Source: Planctomycetota bacterium
Lineage (GTDB): Bacteria > Planctomycetota > Phycisphaerae > Sedimentisphaerales > Anaerobacaceae
Direction of reading: 5' to 3'
Length of the DNA stretch: 48,209 nucleotides
Assembly (NCBI GenBank): GCA_014384025.1
Contig: JACNGQ010000116.1
Location: 1 to 48,209 of the forward strand
Positions 1-6,610 of this stretch are shown one piece after another. Under the pieces are notes generated by a model that had not been told where the DNA came from, did not search any database, and was given only the letters and a program-made list of their open reading frames with translations. Every line of letters begins with the position of its first letter. The first letter of the stretch is position 1. A program made the translations under genes and the position numbers.

Positions 1-1
1 T

Positions 2-148
2 GGCGTGATCTTGCTTCGGCTTGATGATGAGCGGTCCGCCTCGAAAATCAGGGTGCTATCAGATCTTCTTACTTTGTATCCGGACAGGATTCAAAATTCA
101 TTCATTGTTATATCAGAGGGACGAGTCAAATTCGCAAAAAGAAAATAG
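2..148 (+). CDS. DUF5615 PIN-like toxin, C-terminal part (cut by window edge)
   Basis: The frame is open from the first bases and stops at TAG 146-148, giving 48 residues. It begins GVILLRLDDER and ends with a strand-rich VISEGRVKFA segment. This is the usual end of the DUF5615 PIN-like family, the toxin-like partner of DUF433 antitoxins. The catalytic acidic N-terminal half and any antitoxin would lie upstream of the window. Whether the gene is intact cannot be judged. The family assignment comes from recognising the motif and was not searched. Confidence 0.6.
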   Translation, partial: GVILLRLDDERSASKIRVLSDLLTLYPDRIQNSFIVISEGRVKFAKRK

Positions 149-149
149 A

Positions 150-400
150 GCGGGATGATAGTGCTGCGAAAAGAAAATCTCTTTTGACGGACCGTATAGA
201 GCCTTCCATGCCTTGACTCTACGCTGTAGAGTACGTAGCTAGCCGTTGTGATACTTGCCCAGATATGCCCGTTGGAGAAATTCAAAGATGGTCTTCGCTT
301 CCAGGGTCGCCGGGGTGTCTTCTAGCATCTGCTCGACAAAAGCCCAGTCATCAGCAAGCGGATCCTTGCATGTCGGTCAAGTGTGCTCGACTCTGCATTG
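150..400 (-). pseudogene. IS21-family transposase (IstA) fragment
   Basis: Reading leftwards, one frame gives DPLADDWAFVEQMLEDTP, then a segment around EAKTIFEFLQRAYLGKYHNG, a stop, and LRTLQRRVKAWKALYGPSKE. The LRTLQRRV..W.AL.GP..E signature is typical of the middle of IstA, just before the DDE catalytic core. A TAG replaces the expected Gln before LRTLQRRV, and another stop lies further upstream in the same frame. No istB, terminal repeats or catalytic core follow. This is an old IS remnant sitting directly behind the DUF5615 gene. Confidence 0.65.
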
Positions 401-547
401 GCTGGGCAATTTGCCGCATTTTAAGTACTTATGGGCAGGGCAAGCGCATCTAAATTTTTTGTGATTCAAGACATCGTTACCGACAGTCCGATAACTCCTG
501 CGTAGATTGTTAGATTACTTTACCGAAGTTACGGACCCCAGGGTTGA

Positions 548-904
548 GCGGACAAAATTGCACAAATTGGAAGATATCCTGGCGATATCGAAGCGGTTTT
601 AACGTTGTCAGCTCAAGAGATCGCCGGTCCAAAGCATCCAGGTAAAAAAACCGGGGACATTACCTGGTATGGCCAGCAAAGTAATACCATTCCTTTATCC
701 AACCGAAAAGTGAGAGTCGATAAGCCACGTCTTCGACATAAAGGTAAAGGGGCCAACAAGGAAGTCGATGTCCCCGCTTATGAGACCATATTGGCCAACT
801 CAACCTTGGGACGCCTTATCCAGTCGGCGCAGAACTTCTATGCACAAATCATACTGACTGTTTTCCACGTAATGTGCTCCTTAAGAATTTTATCTGTTTC
901 TTGA
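548..904 (+). pseudogene. IS256/mutator-like transposase, N-terminal fragment
   Basis: The open frame contains IAGPKHPGKKTGDITWYGQQ, then RKVRVDKPRLRHKGKG and EVDVPAYE. This matches the N-terminal pattern of mutator-type transposases (AGPKH...G..V.L..RKV...RPR.R...G.EV..P.YE). Resemblance ends near 815 and the DDE catalytic region is absent. The only possible starts are weak, for example TTG at 605. I read it as a truncated remnant. It lies close to the IS21 remnant and shows repeated IS insertion and decay here. Confidence 0.6.
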
Positions 905-1169
905 CCTGAGAAAGTAGTTTTCTATATTTTGCTCGGTATTCTTTGGCCTGTTTATACTTCTGTATTTCTTTGTCACAGACTTCCTTGCCCTTATAGGTAA
1001 ATTTTACTTTGCCTTTTTCCCGTACAACCAGATAATAGTACTCATGCCCCTTGACATTCTTTTTTATCAAAGAACCTTTGGGCAATTTAGCCAATTCCTT
1101 CTCATAGTTCTTTTTCATTGCCAAAGAATTGGCCAGTTCTTCTTTCAGCACACTCTTTATGATTTTCAT
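849..1169 (-). CDS. Small basic protein, DUF6788-like
   Basis: A 106-residue lysine-rich protein. Starting at ATG 1169 (reading MKIIKSVL) gives it an AAAGGA ribosome-binding site about six bases upstream. A longer start at 1202 would overlap the operator. The centre reads LPKGSLIKKNVKGHEYYYLV and VKFTYKGK. This is the 'LPKGSL..K.I.G..YYYL..R..GK....Y.G' pattern of a small family (DUF6788) found beside mobile elements. The C-terminal half is a charged helix, possibly coiled coil. The function is unknown. A promoter and two inverted repeats upstream suggest it is regulated. Confidence 0.6.
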   Translation of the reverse strand: MKIIKSVLKEELANSLAMKKNYEKELAKLPKGSLIKKNVKGHEYYYLVVREKGKVKFTYKGKEVCDKEIQKYKQAKEYRAKYRKLLSQVKKQIKFLRSTLRGKQSV

Positions 1170-1199
1170 TTTTCTATCCTTTGGCCTAATAGCAGTTAT

Positions 1200-1285
1200 C
1201 ATACAATTTGCATTATATTATACTTTGTATGGTAACAAGGGTCAATGGGTTGTCATACAAATTTGCAATTCTTTGTATTTGTATG
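1200..1285. promoter_or_regulatory. Twin CATACAA/TTGTATG operators
   Basis: Two inverted repeats use the same half-site. CATACAA (1200-1206) faces TTGTATG (1225-1231), and CATACAAAT (1254-1262) faces ATTTGTATG (1277-1285). One covers the -10 region of the minus-strand promoter and the other lies just upstream of its -35. This is a typical arrangement for repression by a dimer. The regulator is unknown. The 849-1169 product is one candidate. Confidence 0.5.
1217..1245 (-). promoter_or_regulatory. Promoter of the DUF6788-like gene
   Basis: On the minus strand there is TTGACC (1245-1240), a 17-base spacer and TATAAT (1222-1217). This is a near-consensus sigma-70 type promoter about 50 bases upstream of the ATG at 1169. 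It overlaps the inner inverted repeat. Confidence 0.6.
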
Positions 1286-1790
1286 GTAAAAGGTAAAGAC
1301 GTTTCCATTCCAAAGGTTGGTGGCTTGCATCATCTCTACAAGCGAGTTGCGTGAAAACTCATCTGCTCATTTAGATCACATGGCAGAATATTGTGACACT
1401 CTTCAATCGAAAGAGAAGAGACACGGGGAATACAAAGCATGCCTAAATGAAAGAGCTATATTACGTCTACTCGACCATGATTTTATCAAAGAATACTGGT
1501 GCTCTCTTGCTCATGGAAAGGTAATCAGATTTATCAATGATTGACATCTGCATCAATATTACAGTATTGTAATTGGTACAGTATCATTACTATCGTCAAT
1601 CGGAAATATTTTTTCAACCATACTGACGATGGCACCATTTCCAATGTCTTTTTTTAACTTTTGCAAAGCAGAGAAACCTGACTTTCTTTTATACCGTTTG
1701 CAGGAGACCTGACTGAAGCAATAAATACCTGCTTTTGGTTTCACAAGGATTTGTTGCGGAAAAGCTTAGGAGGCCCCTAAGTTTGAATAA
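1283..1790. other. Region of orphan short reading frames
   Basis: No convincing gene is present. A 23-codon frame from ATG 1283 (ending VGGLHHLYKRVA) resembles the tail of some transposases or integrases, but this is weak. A frame of about 54 codons from ATG 1380 to 1544 (MAEYCDTLQ...) and a 61-codon minus-strand frame 1744-1559 (MKPKAGIYCF...) have no visible ribosome-binding site or recognised motif. I treat the stretch as decayed sequence. Confidence 0.3.
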
Positions 1791-1798
1791 ATTATGAG

Positions 1799-1827
1799 TT
1801 GCATGTTTTAAATCGATTTGTTACAAT
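1799..1827 (+). promoter_or_regulatory. Promoter of the dead ParDE-like module
   Basis: TTGCAT (1799-1804), a 17-base spacer and TACAAT (1822-1827) lie 75 bases upstream of the antitoxin ATG at 1903. Almost the same sequence lies upstream of the second HicB (16180-16208), where the -10 is a perfect TATAAT. That supports a real, shared promoter. Confidence 0.55.
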
Positions 1828-1902
1828 TGTTCCAGTAAGAGACGATATATCCAAAGGAAGCAATTACAAGGCAGTTAATGAAATTGAAAGGGATGTATTG
1901 AT

Positions 1903-2130
1903 ATGCTGAAAACTAATGAATTGATTGATGAAGCCATGTCGCTGCCCGTTGAGTTAAGGGCTCAGTTAATAGATAAATTACTAAAAAGCCTGAACCCATC
2001 TCAGGCTGAAATCGACAAGGTCTAGGCTTTAGAGGCTGAAAAGAGAGTTGCCGATATCGAGGCTGGCAAGATTCAACTCATACCGGGCGAAGAGGTTTTT
2101 AAAAGAATAAGGAAAAGACTTAATCAATGA
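1903..2130 (+). pseudogene. Addiction-module antitoxin (Unstab_antitox type), nonsense-mutated
   Basis: The frame is 75 codons long and begins [20 protein letters not shown], followed by [17 protein letters not shown]. This is the classic pattern of the 'putative addiction module component' antitoxins paired with ParE/RelE toxins. Codon 41 is TAG (2023-2025), where the family normally has Trp (TGG), and the remaining 35 codons stay in frame and look normal. One point mutation is therefore enough to explain the loss. The stop overlaps the toxin ATG (ATGA at 2127-2130), as in intact operons. Confidence 0.75.
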
Positions 2131-2429
2131 AATTCGCCTTTCATCCTGATGCCGAACAGGAGTTAAACCAAGCAGTTGACTACTATAACAATTGTCAGCC
2201 TTTGCTTTGATGGAGCTTTTTACGAGAGGTTTATTTCACGATCCAAAACATTCTCGCCTATCCCAATGCGTGGGCCACTCTTTCAAAAAACACTAGACGA
2301 TGCCTCGTGAATCGATTTCCCTTCGGTGTTATTTATCAGATCGTAAAAAATGATGTTTTTATAATCGCAATAATGCAATTGAATTGCAAGCCAGGCTATT
2401 GGCAAAACCGAATTGTGGATACCGATTAG
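2127..2429 (+). pseudogene. ParE/RelE-family toxin, nonsense-mutated
   Basis: A frame of 101 codons starts MKFAFHPDAEQELNQAVDYY and later shows FLREVYFTIQNILAYPNAW and RFPFGVIYQI, ending with a KPGYW element. This matches ParE/RelE toxins across the whole length. Codon 28 is TGA (2208-2210), probably from GGA Gly. The start overlaps the antitoxin stop. Toxin and antitoxin each carry one nonsense codon and no frameshift, so decay looks recent. The normal toxin would be an mRNA interferase or gyrase inhibitor, and this one should be inactive. Confidence 0.75.
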
Positions 2430-2448
2430 AAATTACGAGGCAGTTGCA

Positions 2449-2652
2449 ATGAAATTGAAAGTAATAATTCACGAAGCAGAAGAAGGCGGCTATTGGGCGG
2501 AAGTCCCCGCAATTCCCGGATGTGCGACTCAGGGTGATACTTTCGATGAATTGCTGCGCAATATCTATGAAGCGGTTGAGGGGTGTCTTTCTGTCGAGGT
2601 TCAGGAGATTGCAGTCACAGGAACAGATAAGATCATGGAGATAGCGGTTTGA
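2449..2652 (+). CDS. hicB: HicB antitoxin
   Basis: A 67-residue protein from ATG 2449, with GAGG about ten bases upstream. A longer frame from 2413 lacks a site. It has the HicB partial RNase-H fold pattern: [20 protein letters not shown] followed by [21 protein letters not shown]. No C-terminal DNA-binding domain is visible, so it is the short form. It is translationally coupled to hicA (its TGA overlaps TTG at 2649). Unlike most of this module-rich area, usual HicBA order and length are intact, so it is probably functional. Confidence 0.85.
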   Translation: MKLKVIIHEAEEGGYWAEVPAIPGCATQGDTFDELLRNIYEAVEGCLSVEVQEIAVTGTDKIMEIAV

Positions 2653-2843
2653 AGCCTATAAGCGGCAAAAAGTTCTGTCGCCTTCTTGAAGACAGTGGTT
2701 GGATATTGAAACGTATCAATGGAAGTCATCATATTTATGCCAAGGCCGGTATAAATGCTCGCATCTCCGTGCCGGTTCACGGCAATAAGCCGTTGAAAGC
2801 CGGATTACAGAGACACCTGATGAAAATTGCGGGGATACTGTGA
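2649..2843 (+). CDS. hicA: HicA mRNA interferase toxin
   Basis: A 64-residue protein with a TTG start inside the hicB stop (TTGA). It contains the double-stranded RNA-binding-like HicA signature: [15 protein letters not shown], then [13 protein letters not shown] with the catalytic His region GSHH, and [19 protein letters not shown]. HicA toxins cleave mRNA, and HicB binds and neutralises them. Length and motifs are complete. The coupled order here is hicB first, one of the two known arrangements. Confidence 0.85.
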   Translation: MKPISGKKFCRLLEDSGWILKRINGSHHIYAKAGINARISVPVHGNKPLKAGLQRHLMKIAGIL

Positions 2844-3018
2844 TACAGCGGGCAAAATATATGAACGAGAAAACAATAAAACTTAGTGACCTCAGTGGGT
2901 GTGTGAGATTTATTTCTGGCGGCTATGCAGCTTTATGCCTTGATTTCCAATGTTTATCCCATTGATTGCTGTAATATATACTTGTGCCTACCAACAATTA
3001 CATCCGCAGTTAAATAGA

Positions 3019-3140
3019 GTCTTAAAAGAGAGTTATCCCTTGCAAAGTTTAAAACGTTTTGAACGCTCGTCTGACATCCTTTGTTGAATGGCGTCTTAAA
3101 AGAATTATTCCTTGAAAAGTTGTTCACGTTTTGAACACTC
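3019..3140. repeat. Two imperfect direct repeats of about 50 bp, spaced 74 bp
   Basis: GTCTTAAAAG starts at 3019 and again at 3093. Both copies end in ACGTTTTGAAC followed by R-CTC (to 3068 and 3140), with scattered differences between. The surrounding gene-free stretch 2844-3387 otherwise holds only very short frames, such as 28 codons from ATG 3190. Read on the minus strand the repeat encodes a repeated peptide (SVQNV.NF.R.NS), but no credible gene contains it. Confidence 0.5.
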
Positions 3141-3306
3141 AGCCGAGCAGGGGCATGCGAATTCACAAGACATAAAACTATAGGCTAGGTATGGTAGAAC
3201 AGCTTTTGCTAAGTATTTTTGGACAAAAAATTATCACTTCAGCTGACAATCATAAATTCTTAGGAGTGTCATCTTAAGCTTCAGCATGGCACAAAGGGAA
3301 ACATCG

Positions 3307-3327
3307 GCCAAAATCAGTTGACTTTTT
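3307..3327. repeat. Direct repeat A, copy 1 (left of NTase pair 1)
   Basis: A 21-base sequence starting GCCAAAATC recurs at 4281-4301 with two mismatches. The two copies sit just outside the 3388-4252 gene pair, 974 bases apart. Confidence 0.5.
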
Positions 3328-3387
3328 AACTAAGGTGTTTTACTTTATAAACGATAGTTATACACAAGAGGTAAGGAATTTCATGAA

Positions 3388-3654
3388 ATGATAACCCAAT
3401 CTCCTGATACTGCCCCTCAAGCAGAAAGAGTACAAATCGAATTGATTCGCGAATCAAGCGTTTGCAAGAGAATTTCGAAAGTCCGGTCACTATCTCAAAC
3501 TACTTTGTATCTCTCACGAAGGGCTATTCAGCGTACGAATCCCTCTCTGAGTGAACGAGAAGTGGATTTAGTTTTCGTTTCGAACCACTACGGAGAAAAA
3601 CTTGCTAAGTGTCTTCGCTTGTACATGGGTGTGAGCAGCCATGAAGAAACCTGA
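3388..3654 (+). CDS. Small partner protein of NTase pair 1
   Basis: An 88-residue protein starting at ATG 3388, with an AAGGA-like site nine bases upstream. It reads MITQSPDTAPQAERVQIELI, then LSQTTLYLSRRAIQRTNPSL and VDLVFVSNHYGEKLA. It is helical, and small proteins of this type are encoded directly before lone nucleotidyltransferases. It overlaps the next gene by 14 bases, so the two are translationally coupled. By analogy with HEPN-MNT and AbiE modules it may be the partner (antitoxin or target) of the NTase. No function is established from the sequence. Confidence 0.6.
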   Translation: MITQSPDTAPQAERVQIELIRESSVCKRISKVRSLSQTTLYLSRRAIQRTNPSLSEREVDLVFVSNHYGEKLAKCLRLYMGVSSHEET

Positions 3655-4252
3655 TATAATCGTTGCGTTGGATATGGTAATCGGATGTTTCGAGAAACTT
3701 GGAATAGCGTACTACATAGGAGGATCTGTGGCAAGTTCTGCTTATGGTATAGCCCGAGCGACAATGGATGTTGATTTGGTTGCCAAAGTCGAAATACGCC
3801 AGCTTAATCATTTAGTAAAAACTCTTGAAACAGATTACTACATCGATGCTGAGATGATCAGAGACGCAATTCATAGACGTTCTTCATTCAATCTGATTCA
3901 TCTTGAGACAATGATCAAAATTGATGTTTTCATTGTAAAGGATCAACCGTATGATTCGCAGGCTCTGACTAGACGTCAACTTGACACTTTGGATGAAGAA
4001 AGTTCTCGCAAATTCTATTTATCTTCTCCAGAGGATATTATACTCAACAAACTGCAATGTTATCAGATCGGCGGCGGAGTATCAGAACAGCAATGGAAAG
4101 ATGTTTTAAGTGTCTTGAAAGTTCAGGGTGATAAGCTGGATTTGGAATATCTTAGATACTGGGCTTCACGGCTAAATCTATCTGATTTGTTGAATCGTTC
4201 ATTTGATGATGCTGGCATAGGCAGCAAAGCTGTAGGTGGCATAAAGTGCTAA
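3641..4252 (+). CDS. MNT-fold nucleotidyltransferase (AbiEii/DUF6036-like)
   Basis: A 203-residue protein with the DNA polymerase beta-type NTase motif near residues 27-47: IGGSVASSAYGIARATMDVD, where GGS and the DxD are the nucleotide- and metal-binding elements. A third acidic position lies in the MIKIDVFIV strand (about 94-102). The second half (FYLSSPEDIILNKLQCYQ) is typical of AbiEii/DUF6036-like proteins. The family transfers nucleotides to tRNA or protein partners. It is coupled to the small gene upstream. Flanking direct repeats suggest the pair moved as a unit. Confidence 0.75.
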   Translation: MKKPDIIVALDMVIGCFEKLGIAYYIGGSVASSAYGIARATMDVDLVAKVEIRQLNHLVKTLETDYYIDAEMIRDAIHRRSSFNLIHLETMIKIDVFIVKDQPYDSQALTRRQLDTLDEESSRKFYLSSPEDIILNKLQCYQIGGGVSEQQWKDVLSVLKVQGDKLDLEYLRYWASRLNLSDLLNRSFDDAGIGSKAVGGIKC

Positions 4253-4280
4253 GCTCGTCCCCGTGAAAACAGGAATGCAA

Positions 4281-4301
4281 GCCAAAATCGGTTGAATTTT
4301 T
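4281..4301. repeat. Direct repeat A, copy 2
   Basis: This matches 3307-3327 with two mismatches and lies 28 bases after the NTase stop. Repeat B begins two bases further on. Confidence 0.5.
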
Positions 4302-4302
4302 C

Positions 4303-4386
4303 GCTTTTACTGTATTCTTACCCCTTGGTAACAACTTTTCCTAATTATTGCTGAAAAATAAGCATTTTACTTGGATATGGCCGATA
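4303..4386. repeat. Direct repeat B, copy 1 (84 bp)
   Basis: It aligns without gaps to 6478-6561, with 13 mismatches in 84 bases, and the last 31 bases are identical. The two copies frame the cysQ-like remnant and NTase pair 2. Confidence 0.65.
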
Positions 4387-4672
4387 GCCGTTCCGAGATA
4401 AAAAGAGGAGAGTTTGAACCTTTTGAATCCCTCGCCCAGATACATCCGTGCGGCTCCATTGCGTACAAGCTGGTTCTGGTCGCCGCCGGCATGGCAGATA
4501 TGCGACTTTCAGCCTCGGCCCTAAGAATGAGTGGGACATAGCTACAGGTGTTCTTCTCGTGAGCGAATCCGACAGTCACGCTACTAATCTAAATGGAACA
4601 CCATTTATTTTCAACCAACGTACAGCCTTAGTCGATGGGATTGTGGCTACTACCAGGCGCCATCACAGCTAA
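4377..4672 (+). pseudogene. CysQ/inositol monophosphatase-like C-terminal remnant
   Basis: One frame from 4377 reads MADSRSEIKRGEFEPFESLA and then CGSIAYKLVLVAAGMADM. The match then continues in another frame with PKNEWDIATGVLLV and NLNGTPFIFNQR. This is the C-terminal substrate-binding half of the CysQ/inositol monophosphatase family (GS.AYKL..VA.G.AD....PKNEWD.AAG). A frame change near 4505-4517 and the missing N-terminal half, with its metal-binding DPLDGT motif, make it a pseudogene. Its first codons lie inside repeat B. Confidence 0.65.
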
Positions 4673-4751
4673 TCAACAACTGGTAACTGCTCTACCGCTT
4701 GGCGCAAAACTGGATCAACGTTTGCGTACACCTTGTTTGTGTATCGGCGTA

Positions 4752-5798
4752 CTATTGAGAAGATTGCAAAAATAATCGGTTGGAAAACAATACAAGATTT
4801 TCTCTAAAATATTTGTCAAACTCTTCTATTGAAAAATTATGTTCGAGTGAGATTTCATTTATTTCTGTATCAGAACAATATGTGTCGATAGACAGTATCA
4901 GCTTTTTCAGTTCCGAGGAAAGCAGCAGCGAGTCAATTTTCTGTCTTGAGAGTTCACATAACTTTCGCCAGATGACTTCAACTGTTTTGAACAAGGGCGG
5001 CCAATTAATCCATCGTGTGGATTTGCTTTGGGGCTTTAGCAGTGCATCAAGTATGCCGGGCTTTAATCTGTAAAATTTTTCTTTTTTGGAAGTTCTTGTC
5101 AGAATTACGCCTGATTGAGCCATGTCAACCAGAGTTGTCTGTATCGTTTTCTGGTAATACGCGCTCATTCGGGCAGCTTTGCTGGGATGTATCTCTTTTG
5201 CCGATGCTAACAAACATAAAATCTCGGCTCTTGCATTAATACCAAGTAATGCCCTCAAACGAAGTAAAAGACAAGCAGGACTTTGTAAATCAAAAGCCTG
5301 TGAGTATTCCCTTAAATTTATCTGCCCTCGTTTTAAGCCATGACTCAGAAATTCTGGATTGGCATCTTTATCCGTTGGACAAGGCAGAGTATTGCCTTCT
5401 TTGTCAAAGAACAAAGGCTCTTTATGCTTCTGATAATATTTTTTAGCCAGCCCCGACCATTTAAGTCTATAACTTGATTTTTTGGCAAGAAGCTCTGCGA
5501 CGGCGCTAAGTTGCGGCCCACAGTTGAAATCATATTTCAGTTGTATCTGTTGTAATCGCTGTACGTTGATAAAACGACCGTTGTGAAATAACCAGTCGAT
5601 AATCTCATCAAACAAACGCGGCTCATACCGGCAGACGCTTAATGAAAACAACAACAATGTCTCAGGATCGACAATTCTATTGTCCTTTGATTTGGCTACG
5701 CTGGCAATTCCCAGCATACTCCACTGACGCCAGAGAAAATCAAATATCTGCTCCTGGAATTGGTCTTTAGATTTTATTAACCAGTCGTTCATAACCAA
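4752..5798 (-). CDS. Winged-helix protein, partner of NTase pair 2
   Basis: A 348-residue protein starting at ATG 5798, or at ATG 5792 two codons later. It is mostly helical. Residues around 190-250 look like a winged helix-turn-helix: RAEILCLLASAKEIHPSKAA, then an L..M..SGVILTR turn and a KFYRLKP wing. It lies 28 bases downstream of an NTase gene on the same strand, so the two form an operon. AbiEi-type antitoxins also combine a wHTH with a larger C-terminal domain, but I do not recognise this family and the order (NTase first) is reversed relative to AbiE. Confidence 0.6.
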   Translation of the reverse strand: MVMNDWLIKSKDQFQEQIFDFLWRQWSMLGIASVAKSKDNRIVDPETLLLFSLSVCRYEPRLFDEIIDWLFHNGRFINVQRLQQIQLKYDFNCGPQLSAVAELLAKKSSYRLKWSGLAKKYYQKHKEPLFFDKEGNTLPCPTDKDANPEFLSHGLKRGQINLREYSQAFDLQSPACLLLRLRALLGINARAEILCLLASAKEIHPSKAARMSAYYQKTIQTTLVDMAQSGVILTRTSKKEKFYRLKPGILDALLKPQSKSTRWINWPPLFKTVEVIWRKLCELSRQKIDSLLLSSELKKLILSIDTYCSDTEINEISLEHNFSIEEFDKYFRENLVLFSNRLFLQSSQ

Positions 5799-5826
5799 AT
5801 TCCCGTAAGAACAATTTTATTGCTGT

Positions 5827-6366
5827 CTAAAATCCTTCTGATGGATCGTGCGTTTTTGCCCATCGTACAGCCTGAAGTAATTCCTCGTCGGAAGGTGAAA
5901 GCTGTCTAAGGTCTGATGCATGATAACTGCCGAGCTGATCAATGGCAGCATATAGTTTGAAGTGTATCTGGTCCAATCGGCTGGCAAAATAAACCGTCAG
6001 CTTTTCACCCTGATAATTTTTTACAAGCCTTTCCTTAAATCCATCAGGCAATCCTAATCTGAAAAGACCTCCATCACCACTGCTTGGGCCATTGTTAAGC
6101 CAGTCTTGAGGAAGATTCAGTGTGTCAGCAACTTCTTTTGCTGCAACCAGCAGTTCTTCCGGTAGAGGGGCGGGATCTACAAGTTGGTTTTTGGAATCCA
6201 TCAAAGCAACTATGTCCACATCCTTTGTGGTTCGCTGAATCAATTGCATAGCATTAAGAGCCGTGCCGCCACAGACCACGAGCGAAAAACTGCTGCTTCG
6301 GTTTATCTTTAATCTGCCATCCAGCAACCGCAAGGCCTCGGTTATTTTATCGAATCCATAGTTCAT
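5827..6366 (-). CDS. MNT-fold nucleotidyltransferase (DUF6036-like), pair 2
   Basis: A 179-residue protein with VVCGGTALNAMQLIQRTTKD followed by VDIVAL near residues 30-56. The GG(S/T)A and D-V-D elements form the polymerase-beta-type active site. The later segment LTVYFASRLDQIHFKLYAA is typical of DUF6036-like NTases. It is the first gene of a two-gene minus-strand operon with the 348-residue wHTH protein. The acceptor molecule is unknown. Toxin function is inferred only from the family and from the neighbouring modules. Confidence 0.7.
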   Translation of the reverse strand: MNYGFDKITEALRLLDGRLKINRSSSFSLVVCGGTALNAMQLIQRTTKDVDIVALMDSKNQLVDPAPLPEELLVAAKEVADTLNLPQDWLNNGPSSGDGGLFRLGLPDGFKERLVKNYQGEKLTVYFASRLDQIHFKLYAAIDQLGSYHASDLRQLSPSDEELLQAVRWAKTHDPSEGF

Positions 6367-6456
6367 ATTAGCATTATCGGCAACAATAGCACTTATATCA
6401 AGTGGTATCGTTACTATTTATCTGTTTTTTCAAAAATTATGAGTCAATGCGAAGGG

Positions 6457-6477
6457 AATTATAATTGACGCTGGACA
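6457..6477. repeat. Direct repeat C, copy 1 (left of fic1)
   Basis: A 21-base sequence beginning AATTATAATTGACG recurs exactly at 8127-8147, so the two copies frame the first fic gene. It directly abuts repeat B copy 2. Confidence 0.65.
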
Positions 6478-6561
6478 GCTTTTACTGCATTTTCACTCTT
6501 TGATAACAATATTTCCTATTTATCACTGGTAAATAAGCATTTTACTTGGATATGGCCGATA
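6478..6561. repeat. Direct repeat B, copy 2 (84 bp)
   Basis: This is the second copy of the 84-base repeat at 4303-4386. It sits 49 bases upstream of fic1, so its right end may lie within the fic1 promoter region. Confidence 0.65.
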
Positions 6562-6610
6562 TATAACTATAATAATTGAGATATAAGTGTTTTACCAAAG
6601 GAATTAAGCT

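Noticed and set aside
91-285. Minus-strand 64-codon frame at the left edge
   Set aside because: It overlaps the IS21 fragment in a different frame, and only the IstA frame gives recognisable protein.
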